Source: Microbacterium sp. BLY (GTDB taxonomy: Bacteria; Actinomycetota; Actinomycetes; Actinomycetales; Microbacteriaceae). From it: 64,000 nucleotides of DNA. A program made the translations under genes and the position numbers. The stretch covers positions 124,001 through 188,000 of the forward strand of contig NZ_JAGKSR010000002.1 of assembly GCF_017939615.1 (NCBI RefSeq), given 5' to 3'. Below are positions 16,082 to 24,643 of the stretch, in pieces (the stretch's first letter is position 1; the number at the start of each line of letters is the position of its first letter). The notes under the pieces are model-generated. The model had not been told where the DNA came from and searched no databases. It saw only the letters and a program-made list of their open reading frames with translations.

Positions 16082-17332
16082 ATGGTCGACCACGTCGAAT
16101 CCGCCCCACCCACCGTCCACCGTCCCGCCACCGCCGCTGAGGTCGCCGCACTCGTCCGTGCAGCCGCCGAGGGGGCCGTCCCGCTGACCGTCGTCTCCGG
16201 CGGACACGGTCCCTGGTCGCATGAGCCCGCTGCCGGGCTCCGCCTCGAGCTGGGGGAGCTCGCCGCGATCGAGATCGAGGGCACCTCCGTCCGTGTCGGC
16301 GGCGGGGCGGTCTGGGGCGACGTCGCGTCGGCGCTCGCCGCCCACGGACTCGCCCTCAGCTCGGGCGACACGGCCAGCGTCGGCGTCGGCGGTCTCACGC
16401 TCGGCGGTGGCACCGGCTGGATGGTGCGCGCCTGGGGGCTCGCTGTCGATCAGCTCGTCGGGGCCCAGGTCGTCACCGCGGCCGGTGAGATCGTCGAGGT
16501 ATCCGTGGATCAGCACCCCGAGCTGTTCTGGGCGCTCCGCGGCGGGGGCGGCAACTTCGGCATCGTCACCCGCTTCGACTTCGCGGCGCACCGCCTCCCC
16601 GGGATCGCCCTGGCCGAGTCCGTCGTCGACGGCGACGCGACGGCGGTGCTGCGCGCGGCGCGCGAGCTCCTCCGTGACGCGCCCCGGGAGCTCACGGTCA
16701 CGTACATGGACGTGCCGCCGATGGACCCGAGCGCCCCTGCGGGAGCCCGGTTGACCGCGGTCTGGGCGGGCCCCGATCCGGACGCGCTGCGCGTCGAGCT
16801 CGCGCCGATCTCCGCGCTCGACGGGGTCAGGACCGAGATCACCGAGCCGGCGTATCGCGACATCCTTCTGGAGATGCCGCAGCCCGACGGTGCCGAGGCA
16901 CCCGCGCCGCCCGGTTTCATCGGCGGGAACGGTCTGGTCGAGGAGCTCGACGACGAGCTCATCGATCGCCTCGTCGCGTTCCGACGCGACTTCCCGGCTT
17001 CCGTCGTCTTCCTGCGTTCGCTGGGGGGTGCGTTCGGGGAGGTCCCGCAGGAGGAGACCGCCTTCCCAGCGCGCTCCGCCCGCTGGTTCGTGATGGCGGG
17101 AGCGTTCGACGTGCCGGGGCTGCTGGACGATGCGGGGCGGGCACAGGCCGCGACCGACACGGAACGGATCGTCGCGGGGCGTCTCGCGGAATACAGCAAC
17201 TTCGTCGATTCGGAGCGACCTGACACGGTGCCGGGGATGTACGACGCGGCGGCCTTCGAGCGCCTCCGGGCCGTCAAGGCCCAGTGGGATCCGCGCAACG
17301 TGTTCCGCCGCAACCACAACATCCTCGTGTGA
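16082..17332 (+). CDS. FAD-binding oxidoreductase, BBE (berberine-bridge) family
   Basis: A 416-residue flavoprotein. The PCMH-type FAD domain covers ~1-210, with the FAD-linking His in SGGHGPWSH and the loop GGLTLGGGTGWMVRAWGLAVDQ. The C-terminal BBE motif is WDPRNVFRRNHNI. The Cys that makes the second flavin bond in bicovalent members is absent (GDTASVGVGG where BBE has a GTCPTV-type segment), so attachment, if any, is through His only. Such enzymes oxidise sugars, alcohols or alkaloid-like substrates with O2; the substrate here is unknown. No signal peptide. Confidence 0.88.
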   Translation: MVDHVESAPPTVHRPATAAEVAALVRAAAEGAVPLTVVSGGHGPWSHEPAAGLRLELGELAAIEIEGTSVRVGGGAVWGDVASALAAHGLALSSGDTASVGVGGLTLGGGTGWMVRAWGLAVDQLVGAQVVTAAGEIVEVSVDQHPELFWALRGGGGNFGIVTRFDFAAHRLPGIALAESVVDGDATAVLRAARELLRDAPRELTVTYMDVPPMDPSAPAGARLTAVWAGPDPDALRVELAPISALDGVRTEITEPAYRDILLEMPQPDGAEAPAPPGFIGGNGLVEELDDELIDRLVAFRRDFPASVVFLRSLGGAFGEVPQEETAFPARSARWFVMAGAFDVPGLLDDAGRAQAATDTERIVAGRLAEYSNFVDSERPDTVPGMYDAAAFERLRAVKAQWDPRNVFRRNHNILV

Positions 17333-17340
17333 CGCACGAA

Positions 17341-17369
17341 GGGCCGGGCGCCTGTGCGGCGCCCGGCCC
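17341..17369. terminator. Bidirectional terminator hairpin
   Basis: A perfect 12-bp GC-rich stem (17341-17352 with 17358-17369) and 5-base loop TGTGC between the convergent FAD oxidase and gnd genes. No T-tract. Confidence 0.85.
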
Positions 17370-17387
17370 TCCAGGGACGTGATGTCG

Positions 17388-18842
17388 TCAGTGCGTGTCT
17401 TCCGCCTCGATCTCGGAGCGGTCGCCCGACCACAGCGTGTGGAAGGTGCCTTCCTTGTCGATGCGCTTGTAGGTGTGCGCGCCGAAGAAGTCGCGCTGCC
17501 CCTGCACGAGCGCCGCCGGGAGGCGGTCGGCGCGGATGCCGTCGTAGTACGACAGCGACGACGAGAACGCGGGGGCGGGGATGCCGGACTGCGCAGCGGT
17601 CACCACTACGCGCCGCCAGGCCGCCTGGCCGCGCGTCAGCGCCTCGGCGAAGTAGGGCGCCGTCATCAGCACGGGAAGGTCGGGCGTCTCCGCGTAGGCG
17701 TCGGCGATCCGGTTGAGGAACTGGGCGCGGATGATGCAGCCGCCGCGCCAGATCTTGGAGATCGCGCCGAGGTCGATGTTCCAGCCGTACTCGGCCGCGC
17801 CGGCGCGGATCTCGTCGAAGCCCTGCGAGTACGCGACGATCTTCGAGGCGTAGAGGGCCAGGCGCACGTCCTCGATGAACGCGTCCACCTCGTCGGCCGG
17901 AACGGTGAACTCCTCGTCCGGGCCCGGAAGCGACGCCGCGACCGCGCGCTGCTCGGGGTGCGACGAGAGCGAGCGGGCGAAGGTCGCCTCGGCGATGCCG
18001 GAGACCGGGACGCCGAGCGAGAGCGCCGTCTGCACGGTCCAGGCGCCGGTGCCCTTGGCGCCGGCCTGGTCCAGGATGATGTCGACGAGCGGCTTGCCGG
18101 TCGCGGCGTCGACCTGGCGCAGCACCTCGGCGGTGATCTCGATGAGGTACGACTCGAGCTCACCGCGGTTCCACTCGGCGAAGATCTCGGCGATCTCCGC
18201 AGGCGCCTTGCCGGTGCCGCGGCGGATGAGGTCGTAGGCCTCGGCGATGAGCTGCATGTCGGCGTACTCGATGCCGTTGTGCACCATCTTGACGAAGTGG
18301 CCGGCGCCGTCGTGGCCGACGTGCGTCACGCACGGCTCGCCCTCGGCGACGGCGGCGATGGACTTCAGGATCGGTCCGAGCGTGACCCACGACTCATCCG
18401 AACCGCCCGGCATGATCGAGGGTCCGGTGAGGGCGCCCTCCTCGCCGCCGGAGATGCCGGCGCCCACGAAGTTGATGCCGGTCTCGCGGACCGCCTTCTC
18501 GCGGCGGATGGTGTCGGGGAAGTACGCGTTGCCGCCGTCGACGATGATGTCGCCCGGTTCGAAGACCTCGACGAGCGAGTCGATCACGGCGTCGGTGGGG
18601 GCACCGGCCTTGACCATGATGATCGCGGTGCGCGGCTTCTGCAGGGAGTCGGCAAACTCCTGGTAGGTCGTGGCCGGGATGAAGCCCGCCTCGGGATGCT
18701 CGTCCAGGAGCGTCTGCGTCTTCTCGTAGCTGCGGTTGAAGATCGCCACGGTGTTGCCCTCGCGGCTCGCGAGGTTGCGGGCGAGGTTCGACCCCATGAC
18801 GGCGAGTCCGACGACTCCGATGTTCGCTGATGCTTCGGGCAC
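17388..18842 (-). CDS. gnd: 6-phosphogluconate dehydrogenase (decarboxylating)
   Basis: A 484-residue cytosolic enzyme of the oxidative pentose phosphate pathway, converting 6-phosphogluconate to ribulose-5-phosphate, CO2 and NADPH. The nucleotide fold begins IGVVGLAVMGSNLARNLA; the substrate signature is around GISGGEEGALTGPSIMPGG, and HFVKMVHNGIEYADMQ holds the catalytic Lys. I chose GTG 18842 because GAGGAG sits 6 bases upstream and the length then matches the family. It lies near the gluconokinase gene, which supplies its substrate. Confidence 0.95.
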   Translation of the reverse strand: MPEASANIGVVGLAVMGSNLARNLASREGNTVAIFNRSYEKTQTLLDEHPEAGFIPATTYQEFADSLQKPRTAIIMVKAGAPTDAVIDSLVEVFEPGDIIVDGGNAYFPDTIRREKAVRETGINFVGAGISGGEEGALTGPSIMPGGSDESWVTLGPILKSIAAVAEGEPCVTHVGHDGAGHFVKMVHNGIEYADMQLIAEAYDLIRRGTGKAPAEIAEIFAEWNRGELESYLIEITAEVLRQVDAATGKPLVDIILDQAGAKGTGAWTVQTALSLGVPVSGIAEATFARSLSSHPEQRAVAASLPGPDEEFTVPADEVDAFIEDVRLALYASKIVAYSQGFDEIRAGAAEYGWNIDLGAISKIWRGGCIIRAQFLNRIADAYAETPDLPVLMTAPYFAEALTRGQAAWRRVVVTAAQSGIPAPAFSSSLSYYDGIRADRLPAALVQGQRDFFGAHTYKRIDKEGTFHTLWSGDRSEIEAEDTH

Positions 18843-18966
18843 AGGAGGCTCCTCGATCTGAAGAAGGGTTGTCTTCAGCGTATCGCTGTGCGGTCGATGG
18901 AGGCGCACCCGTGACGCATCGCCGTCATCGACCGCCGCGTCCCGGGGTCCGTGGCCTCCCGCCCTC

Positions 18967-18972
18967 TACGCT
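18967..18972 (+). promoter_or_regulatory. -10 box TACGCT for the dehydrogenase/gluconokinase pair
   Basis: TACGCT 33 bases before the GTG start, giving a leader of about 26 nt with GGAGGGAG as ribosome site. It is the likely shared promoter of both downstream genes. Confidence 0.4.
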
Positions 18973-19004
18973 GAGGGGAGCACAGGAGCTGGAGGGAGTC
19001 GGTC

Positions 19005-20063
19005 GTGACGGAGTCCGAGAAGAAGGTCCGCGCCGTGGTCGCGGTGCCGTTGGCGGCGGAGCTGGGGCGCCTCATCGAGGAGCTCGAGCCGCGACTCGAG
19101 GTGGTCCAGGATGCCTCGCTCGTCCCCCCGATGCGCGGCCCCGCCGATTGGTCGGGAGACCCCGACTTCGTGCGCACGCCGGAGCAGCAGCGGGCGTTCG
19201 ACGACCTCGTCGATTCCGCGGACGTGCTCTTCGGCATCCCCGATGTGGATCCGCGCGCGCTCGCGCGCACGGTCGCCGCGAATCCGCGGCTCCGGTGGGT
19301 CATGACCACGGCGGCCGGCGGTGGCAGCACCGTCCAGGCGGCGGGGCTCGATCGGGCCGACCTCGACCGCGTCGTCTTCACCACCAGCGCGGGGGTCCAC
19401 GGCGGAACCCTCGCCGAGTTCGCGCTGTTCGCGGTCCTCGCGGGGGCGAAGGACCTCCCGCGGCTGCTCGCCGATCAGCGCGAGCGCTCCTGGCCCGACC
19501 GCTGGGAGATGCGGCAGCTGGACGAGATGACCGTGCTCGTCGTGGGGCTCGGCGGCATCGGCACCGAATGCGCGCGGCGCTTCCACGCCCTCGGCGCTCG
19601 CGTGTGGGGGACGAGCCGTTCAGGCCGCCCTGTCGACGGTGTCGACCGTCTCATCGCGCCCGACGACCTGGTGGACGCGGTCGGCGAGGTCGATGCGATC
19701 GTCGTCACGCTTCCGGGCACGGAGCAGACCCGGCACCTCATCGGCGAGGAGGTGCTGCGGGCGGTGAAGCCCGGGGTCATCCTCACCAACGTCGGCCGCG
19801 GCAGCGTGGTGGATGAGACGGCGCTGCGGGCGGCGCTCGACGACGGCCGGGTCGCCTTCGCCGGCCTCGACGTGTTCGAGCAGGAGCCCTTGCCGAGCAC
19901 CTCTCCGCTGTGGGGGCACCCGCGGGTGCTGGTGAGCCCGCACACCGCGGCGCTCAGCTCGAAGGAGGAGGAGCGCATCGCGCGGCGCTTCGCCGAGAAT
20001 GCCACCCGGCTCCTCGACGGGCGCGAGCTGCGTGCGGTGGTCGACACCGTCGAGTTCTATTGA
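19005..20063 (+). CDS. D-isomer-specific 2-hydroxyacid dehydrogenase
   Basis: A 352-residue NAD(P)-dependent enzyme. The Rossmann motif is VVGLGGIGTECARRF near residue 185, then TLPGTEQTRHLIGEEVL, NVGRGSVVDETAL (substrate Arg region), DVFEQEPLP (catalytic Glu) and SPHTAA (catalytic His). The N-terminal substrate domain is divergent. It could reduce glyoxylate, hydroxypyruvate or a sugar-derived 2-keto acid. A GTG start follows GGAGGGAG. The gluconokinase gene follows 19 bases downstream, suggesting a role in gluconate or keto-gluconate metabolism. Confidence 0.9.
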   Translation: MTESEKKVRAVVAVPLAAELGRLIEELEPRLEVVQDASLVPPMRGPADWSGDPDFVRTPEQQRAFDDLVDSADVLFGIPDVDPRALARTVAANPRLRWVMTTAAGGGSTVQAAGLDRADLDRVVFTTSAGVHGGTLAEFALFAVLAGAKDLPRLLADQRERSWPDRWEMRQLDEMTVLVVGLGGIGTECARRFHALGARVWGTSRSGRPVDGVDRLIAPDDLVDAVGEVDAIVVTLPGTEQTRHLIGEEVLRAVKPGVILTNVGRGSVVDETALRAALDDGRVAFAGLDVFEQEPLPSTSPLWGHPRVLVSPHTAALSSKEEERIARRFAENATRLLDGRELRAVVDTVEFY

Positions 20064-20082
20064 GGCACGGAGGAGGCCGCCC

Positions 20083-20607
20083 ATGAGCGTGCGCGTCGTC
20101 GTGATGGGGCCGAGCGGGTCCGGCAAGTCGACGGTCGGGGCGGCGCTGGCCGCACGGCTCGGGGCGCGTTTCGTGGACGGCGACGATCTGCACCCGCTCA
20201 CCAACGTCGACAAGATGGCCGCGGGCGTCCCTCTCGACGACGAGGATCGGCTGCCGTGGCTGCGGCAGGTCGGGCGCACGCTCCGAGAAGAGGAGCGCAT
20301 CGTCATCGCCTGCTCGGCGCTCCGGCGGCGCTACCGGGATGCGATCCGCGCGGAGGCGGGCGATGCGTTCTTCGCGGAGCTCGTGGGGGAGCGGGAGACC
20401 CTCGCCGTGCGATTGGACGGGCGGGCCGACCACTTCATGCCGTCCTCGCTCCTGGACTCCCAGCTCGAGACACTGGAACCGTTGGCGGCCGAGGAGACCG
20501 GAGTCCGTGTCGCGGCGTCGCTCCCGCTGGACCGGGAGGTGGAGGAGATCGCGGCGGCGCACGCCGCCGCGGCGGAGAGGCCCGGGGGCGCTCAGTCCTT
20601 GCGGTAG
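20083..20607 (+). CDS. Gluconokinase
   Basis: A 174-residue kinase of the GntK family: P-loop GPSGSGKST near residue 10, DGDDLHPLTNVDKMAAGVPLDDEDRLPWL, and the ACSALRRRYRD segment. It phosphorylates gluconate to 6-phosphogluconate, the substrate of the gnd product encoded divergently nearby. The ATG at 20083 follows GGAGGAGG. Its 3' end overlaps the convergent 41-residue membrane protein gene by 16 bases. Confidence 0.93.
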   Translation: MSVRVVVMGPSGSGKSTVGAALAARLGARFVDGDDLHPLTNVDKMAAGVPLDDEDRLPWLRQVGRTLREEERIVIACSALRRRYRDAIRAEAGDAFFAELVGERETLAVRLDGRADHFMPSSLLDSQLETLEPLAAEETGVRVAASLPLDREVEEIAAAHAAAAERPGGAQSLR

Positions 20608-20717
20608 CCCGAGCGTCCGAGCGAGATCAGCGCGGCACCCGTTGCGACCGCCGCGCACACCGACATGGCGCCGATCAGCCAGAGGAGGACGTGGGAGAGG
20701 AACGCGGCGTCGAACAT
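20592..20717 (-). CDS. Small membrane protein, 41 residues
   Basis: A short ORF encoding one long hydrophobic stretch (residues ~6-33, from FLSHVLLWLIGAMS onward) and a charged tail ending SGYRKD. I recognise no family. Three things support it as a gene: an ATG preceded by GGAG at 8 bases, a TAGGCT promoter box 41 bases upstream of the start, and a clear N-out or hairpin-type membrane segment in a region otherwise free of genes. It might be a regulatory micropeptide, but there is no evidence for a partner. Confidence 0.65.
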   Translation of the reverse strand: MFDAAFLSHVLLWLIGAMSVCAAVATGAALISLGRSGYRKD

Positions 20718-20757
20718 GGGGGTACTCCGAAATTCTGCAGAGGGGACCGGTGTCCTC

Positions 20758-20763
20758 AGCCTA
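20758..20763 (-). promoter_or_regulatory. -10 box TAGGCT for the 41-residue protein gene
   Basis: TAGGCT on the minus strand, leaving a leader of about 34 nt. It lies back to back with the rplY promoter box 13 bases away. Confidence 0.45.
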
Positions 20764-20776
20764 TCGGGTCATCCGG

Positions 20777-20782
20777 TACCAT
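20777..20782 (+). promoter_or_regulatory. -10 box TACCAT for rplY
   Basis: TACCAT gives a predicted start near 20789 and hence a 5' leader of about 150 nt before the rplY ATG. Confidence 0.4.
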
Positions 20783-20788
20783 GGAGGC

Positions 20789-20942
20789 GTACCTCGGCGA
20801 GGGACGCTTCTGCGCGTGCGCGGACGTCCGTGATCGACGCGGCGAAGCAAGCCCGGTGGCTTTCCTCACGCGTCCGCGTTCGAGTCCACAATTCCAAGAC
20901 CACCGCGCGGCGCCTTCGCTGCGTGCCCCGAAGGAGAACGTC
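20789..20942 (+). promoter_or_regulatory. Structured 5' leader of rplY
   Basis: Two nested stems can be drawn. The outer is CGCGGCGAAG (20838-20847) with CTTCGCTGCG (20914-20923), one G-U. The inner is GGTGGCTTT (20855-20863) with AAGACCACC (20896-20904), one mismatch and one wobble. The ribosome site AAGGAG follows at 20931-20936. The leader holds no convincing ORF. It could be a site for autogenous control by L25 or for stress control; I know of no described actinobacterial element here. Confidence 0.45.
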
Positions 20943-21554
20943 ATGTCTGAAGACACCACGGTCCACGCCGAGCTGCGCAGCAGCTTCGGCAAGGGCTTCG
21001 CCCGCCGTCTGCGCGCCGCCGGCAAGATCCCCGCGGTCATCTACGGCCACGGCACCGACCCGGTGCACGTCGCGCTGCCCGGTCACCAGGTCTCGCTGAT
21101 CATCCGCCGCGCCAACGCGCTGCTCGACCTCGACATCGAGGGCACCTCGCAGCTCGCGCTCGTCAAGGACGTGCAGAAGGACCCGGTGCACCAGATCATC
21201 GAGCACATCGACCTCCTGGTCGTGAAGAAGGGCGAGAAGGTCGCCATCGACGTGCCCGTCGTCGTGACCGGCGAGCCGGCCCCCGGCACCATCGTCAACC
21301 TCGACGCGACGACCATCCAGGTCGAGGCCGAGGCGACGCACATCCCGGAGAACATCGAGGTCTCGGTCGAGGGTCTCGAGGAGGGCGCGCACATCACCGC
21401 CGCCGACGTCACCCTCCCCAAGGGCTCGACGCTGCTCACCGACGGCGAGGTCCTCGTGGTCGCCATCTCCGTCCCGGCCGCTCCGGTCGAGGACGAGGAG
21501 ACCGAGGGCGAGTCCGCTGAGGGCGAGCCGGCCGAGGAGGCCGCCGCGGAGTGA
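20943..21554 (+). CDS. rplY: 50S ribosomal protein L25 (CTC family)
   Basis: A 203-residue long-form L25. Residues ~1-95 are the 5S rRNA-binding domain (AELRSSFGKGFARRLRAAGKIPAVIYGHG), then the CTC-type TL5 C-terminal domain, and an acidic Glu-rich tail of ~25 residues (EDEETEGESAEGEPAEEAAAE region). It binds 5S rRNA in the large subunit; the long form is also known as a general stress protein in Gram-positives. A strong terminator follows. L25 and pth are neighbours in many actinobacteria. Confidence 0.95.
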   Translation: MSEDTTVHAELRSSFGKGFARRLRAAGKIPAVIYGHGTDPVHVALPGHQVSLIIRRANALLDLDIEGTSQLALVKDVQKDPVHQIIEHIDLLVVKKGEKVAIDVPVVVTGEPAPGTIVNLDATTIQVEAEATHIPENIEVSVEGLEEGAHITAADVTLPKGSTLLTDGEVLVVAISVPAAPVEDEETEGESAEGEPAEEAAAE

Positions 21555-21571
21555 TCTCCGCCTGTTTCATC

Positions 21572-21606
21572 ACGGAGGGGACGCGATCGGATCGCGTCCC
21601 CTCCGT
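21572..21606 (+). terminator. Terminator after rplY
   Basis: A perfect 17-bp inverted repeat (21572-21588 with 21590-21606), with the innermost pairs opening into the loop. It separates rplY from pth. Confidence 0.85.
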
Positions 21607-21608
21607 CG

Positions 21609-21614
21609 TATCCT
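21609..21614 (+). promoter_or_regulatory. -10 box TATCCT for pth
   Basis: TATCCT right after the terminator, leaving a leader of about 30 nt with a GAGGA site before the pth ATG. Confidence 0.45.
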
Positions 21615-21650
21615 GACCGGGGCGGACGCCCCGACGAGAGAGGACGAGGA

Positions 21651-22232
21651 ATGGCAGCGACCTGGCTCGTGGTCGGTCTCGGCAACCCGGGTCCCCGCTA
21701 CGAGACGACCCGGCACAACATCGGCCAGATGGTCGTCGACGAGCTCGCGGCGCGCCGCGGCGAGAGCTTCCGGGAGCACAAGGGCGGCGCACGTGTCGTC
21801 GAGACGTGGCTGCGTCCCGGCGGCGACAAGCTCGTGCTGGCGAAGCCGAACACGTTCATGAACGTCTCGGGCACGCCGGTCGCGGCCCTCACACGGTTCT
21901 ATTCCGTCCCCCTGGATCACGTGATCGTCGTGCACGATGAGCTCGACATCCCGTTCGACACGGTCAAGCTCAAGACCGGAGGAGGCCACGGCGGTCACAA
22001 CGGCGTACGAGACATCGCGCGGGCGCTCACCAGCCCGGACTTCCCCCGGGTGCGCGTCGGCATCGGGCGGCCAGTGGGTCGCCAGGATCCCGCGGACTGG
22101 GTGCTGTCGCCCTTCGGAAAGGACGAGCGCGCGAACCTGCCCCTGCTCGTCGGTGACGCCGCAGACGCCGTCGAGCTCCTCGTCGGCGAGGGACTGCTGG
22201 CCGCCCAGCAGAAGCACCACGCGCCCCGCTGA
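21651..22232 (+). CDS. pth: Peptidyl-tRNA hydrolase
   Basis: A 193-residue enzyme that frees tRNA from stalled peptidyl-tRNA. Family motifs are [25 protein letters not shown] (catalytic His), [37 protein letters not shown] and RVRVGIGRP. The length is typical. Its stop codon lies inside a hairpin shared with the convergent neighbour. Confidence 0.96.
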   Translation: MAATWLVVGLGNPGPRYETTRHNIGQMVVDELAARRGESFREHKGGARVVETWLRPGGDKLVLAKPNTFMNVSGTPVAALTRFYSVPLDHVIVVHDELDIPFDTVKLKTGGGHGGHNGVRDIARALTSPDFPRVRVGIGRPVGRQDPADWVLSPFGKDERANLPLLVGDAADAVELLVGEGLLAAQQKHHAPR

Positions 22233-22256
22233 CGCCGGGCGCGGCGGGGCGTCAGC
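22228..22256. terminator. Bidirectional hairpin over both stop codons
   Basis: GCTGACGCC (22228-22236) pairs with GGCGTCAGC (22248-22256). The arms contain the stop codons of pth and of the convergent DUF4190-like gene. Confidence 0.65.
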
Positions 22257-22884
22257 TGGTGAAGGTGGCGTACCCGGCCGCTCCGCCGATGGCGAAGGCG
22301 GTGAAGACGGCGACGAAGAAGATCACGGCGCCGAGCACGGCAACGATCAGCGCGGCGATGCCGGCCCCGCGTCCCTGCCGCTTCCGGATGGCGATGATTC
22401 CGAGCACGATCGCGGCGATGCCCAGTACCGTGCCGCCCCAGAACGACAGCTCGGCCCACAGCACCTGATCGCGTGCCGGAGAGAAGATGCGGAGGTCGGA
22501 GGCGGTGCTGATGCCCTGCGGGATGCGGCGGCCGATCTCGAACGCGTTCACCCCGCCGATGACCGGCATCACGACGGCGGCCAGGAGCGACAGCCCGAGC
22601 GCCAGGAAACCGAGCACCCCGGAGGGCTTCGACGCGGTCTCGGGAACCGCGTACGCACCGGACGGTGCCGCATAGCCGCCGACCGGCACCTGGTACGCGC
22701 CGGGAGGGGCGGCCGGAGGCGCCGTCTGTCCGTATCCGCCCGCGGGGCCGGCGGGTGCCGGAGCTGCCGGGTACGCGGGCGGGGGCGGCGGGACCGCTCC
22801 GGACGTCGACTGCGGCGACACCGGGGTCGCCGGGGGGACCGGCGGGACGGCGCCGGGGGGAGGAGGCAGCTGCGGATCGGTCAC
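22252..22884 (-). CDS. Pro-rich DUF4190-like membrane protein
   Basis: A 210-residue protein. The first ~90 residues are a low-complexity, cytoplasmic-type tail of Pro, Ala, Gly and Tyr (PPPP runs, GGY motifs). Then come three hydrophobic segments: LGFLALGLSLLAAVVMPVI near 97, WGGTVLGIAAIVLGIIAI near 155 and a last one near 180-205. This layout is common for actinobacterial DUF4190-type proteins of unknown role, often linked to the cell envelope. The GTG start is supported by a TAGGAT box 6 bases upstream. Confidence 0.75.
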   Translation of the reverse strand: MTDPQLPPPPGAVPPVPPATPVSPQSTSGAVPPPPPAYPAAPAPAGPAGGYGQTAPPAAPPGAYQVPVGGYAAPSGAYAVPETASKPSGVLGFLALGLSLLAAVVMPVIGGVNAFEIGRRIPQGISTASDLRIFSPARDQVLWAELSFWGGTVLGIAAIVLGIIAIRKRQGRGAGIAALIVAVLGAVIFFVAVFTAFAIGGAAGYATFTS

Positions 22885-22890
22885 GATGTC

Positions 22891-22896
22891 ATCCTA
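22891..22896 (-). promoter_or_regulatory. Leaderless -10 box TAGGAT
   Basis: TAGGAT (minus strand) ends 6 bases before the GTG start at 22884; there is no room for a ribosome site. Confidence 0.6.
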
Positions 22897-22910
22897 GGCG
22901 GGGTCGATGC

Positions 22911-23918
<1,008 letters not shown>

Positions 23919-23921
23919 TCA

Positions 23922-23927
23922 ATCCTA
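23922..23927 (-). promoter_or_regulatory. Leaderless -10 box TAGGAT for trpS
   Basis: TAGGAT ends 6 bases before the GTG start of trpS. Confidence 0.6.
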
Positions 23928-23965
23928 TGCGCCCGCGCCGCGGTGCCCGGCGCCGTCGCGTCCCC

Positions 23966-23971
23966 TACGCT
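23966..23971 (+). promoter_or_regulatory. Leaderless -10 box TACGCT
   Basis: TACGCT ends 6 bases before the ATG at 23978, divergent from the trpS box 38 bases away. It excludes the longer reading frame that starts upstream. Confidence 0.6.
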
Positions 23972-23977
23972 GACGTC

Positions 23978-24643
23978 ATGACGGACGGCATGCCTCTGAG
24001 ACGCGGACAGGTGTTCCTCGACGCCCTGGGCGCGGAGGCGGAGCGCCTCCATCCGGAGATCCTCGCGCAGTACCGTGCTCCCGTCTCGGCGGGGCACGCG
24101 GAGGGGGTGTTCGCGGTCGCGGGGAGCCGGTTCGGCCGCTGGGCGGCCGTCGCGCGTCCGATCGTGGGACCGGGTCTGTTGGTGCCGACGTCGGGGCGGG
24201 ACGTGCCGTTCGTGCTGCGCACGACGAGCGGGCGCGCGGCGACGGGCCGCGCGACGCTGGATTCCACGAGGGAGTTCCTCTTCCCCGGTCGGACCGCGCG
24301 GATCGTGGACCGGCTGACGGTGAGCGTGCGACCGGGGCTGGTGCGGAATCTCCTCGGTGCCCGTGGCCGCGTGGAGCTCATCGAGGAGTGCAGCGTGACG
24401 GCGGAGGGCTTCCTGCGGATGCGTACCGTCCGGGTCGCCCTGCGGCTGTTCGGGCGGCGGTTCTCTCTGCCCGGACCGCTCGGCGTGCACGTGGACCTCG
24501 TCGACGGCTGGGACGCGGAGCACCGCCGACGCACGATCGACATGAAAGCGGTCAACCCGGTGCTCGGCACCGTGCTGGAGTACCGAGGGTGGTACCGGGA
24601 GTCCCCGCCGGCGGCCTCCCAACGACCGGACGACGATCAGTAG
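23978..24643 (+). CDS. DUF4166-like protein
   Basis: A 221-residue protein without membrane segments or signal peptide. Its pattern (GSRFGRWAAVARPIVGPGLLVPTSGRDVPFVLRTT, later LFGRRFSLPGPLGVHVDLVDGW and VLGTVLEYRGWYRE) resembles DUF4166, a beta-rich domain of unknown function that elsewhere is fused to saccharopine-dehydrogenase-like enzymes. Here it stands alone. It overlaps the convergent exonuclease gene by 7 bases. I cannot assign a reaction. Confidence 0.65.
   Translation: MTDGMPLRRGQVFLDALGAEAERLHPEILAQYRAPVSAGHAEGVFAVAGSRFGRWAAVARPIVGPGLLVPTSGRDVPFVLRTTSGRAATGRATLDSTREFLFPGRTARIVDRLTVSVRPGLVRNLLGARGRVELIEECSVTAEGFLRMRTVRVALRLFGRRFSLPGPLGVHVDLVDGWDAEHRRRTIDMKAVNPVLGTVLEYRGWYRESPPAASQRPDDDQ

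Noticed and set aside
20881..20895. tRNA T-loop-like GTTCGAGTCC upstream of rplY
   Set aside because: No matching acceptor, D or anticodon arms surround it, so it is not a tRNA.
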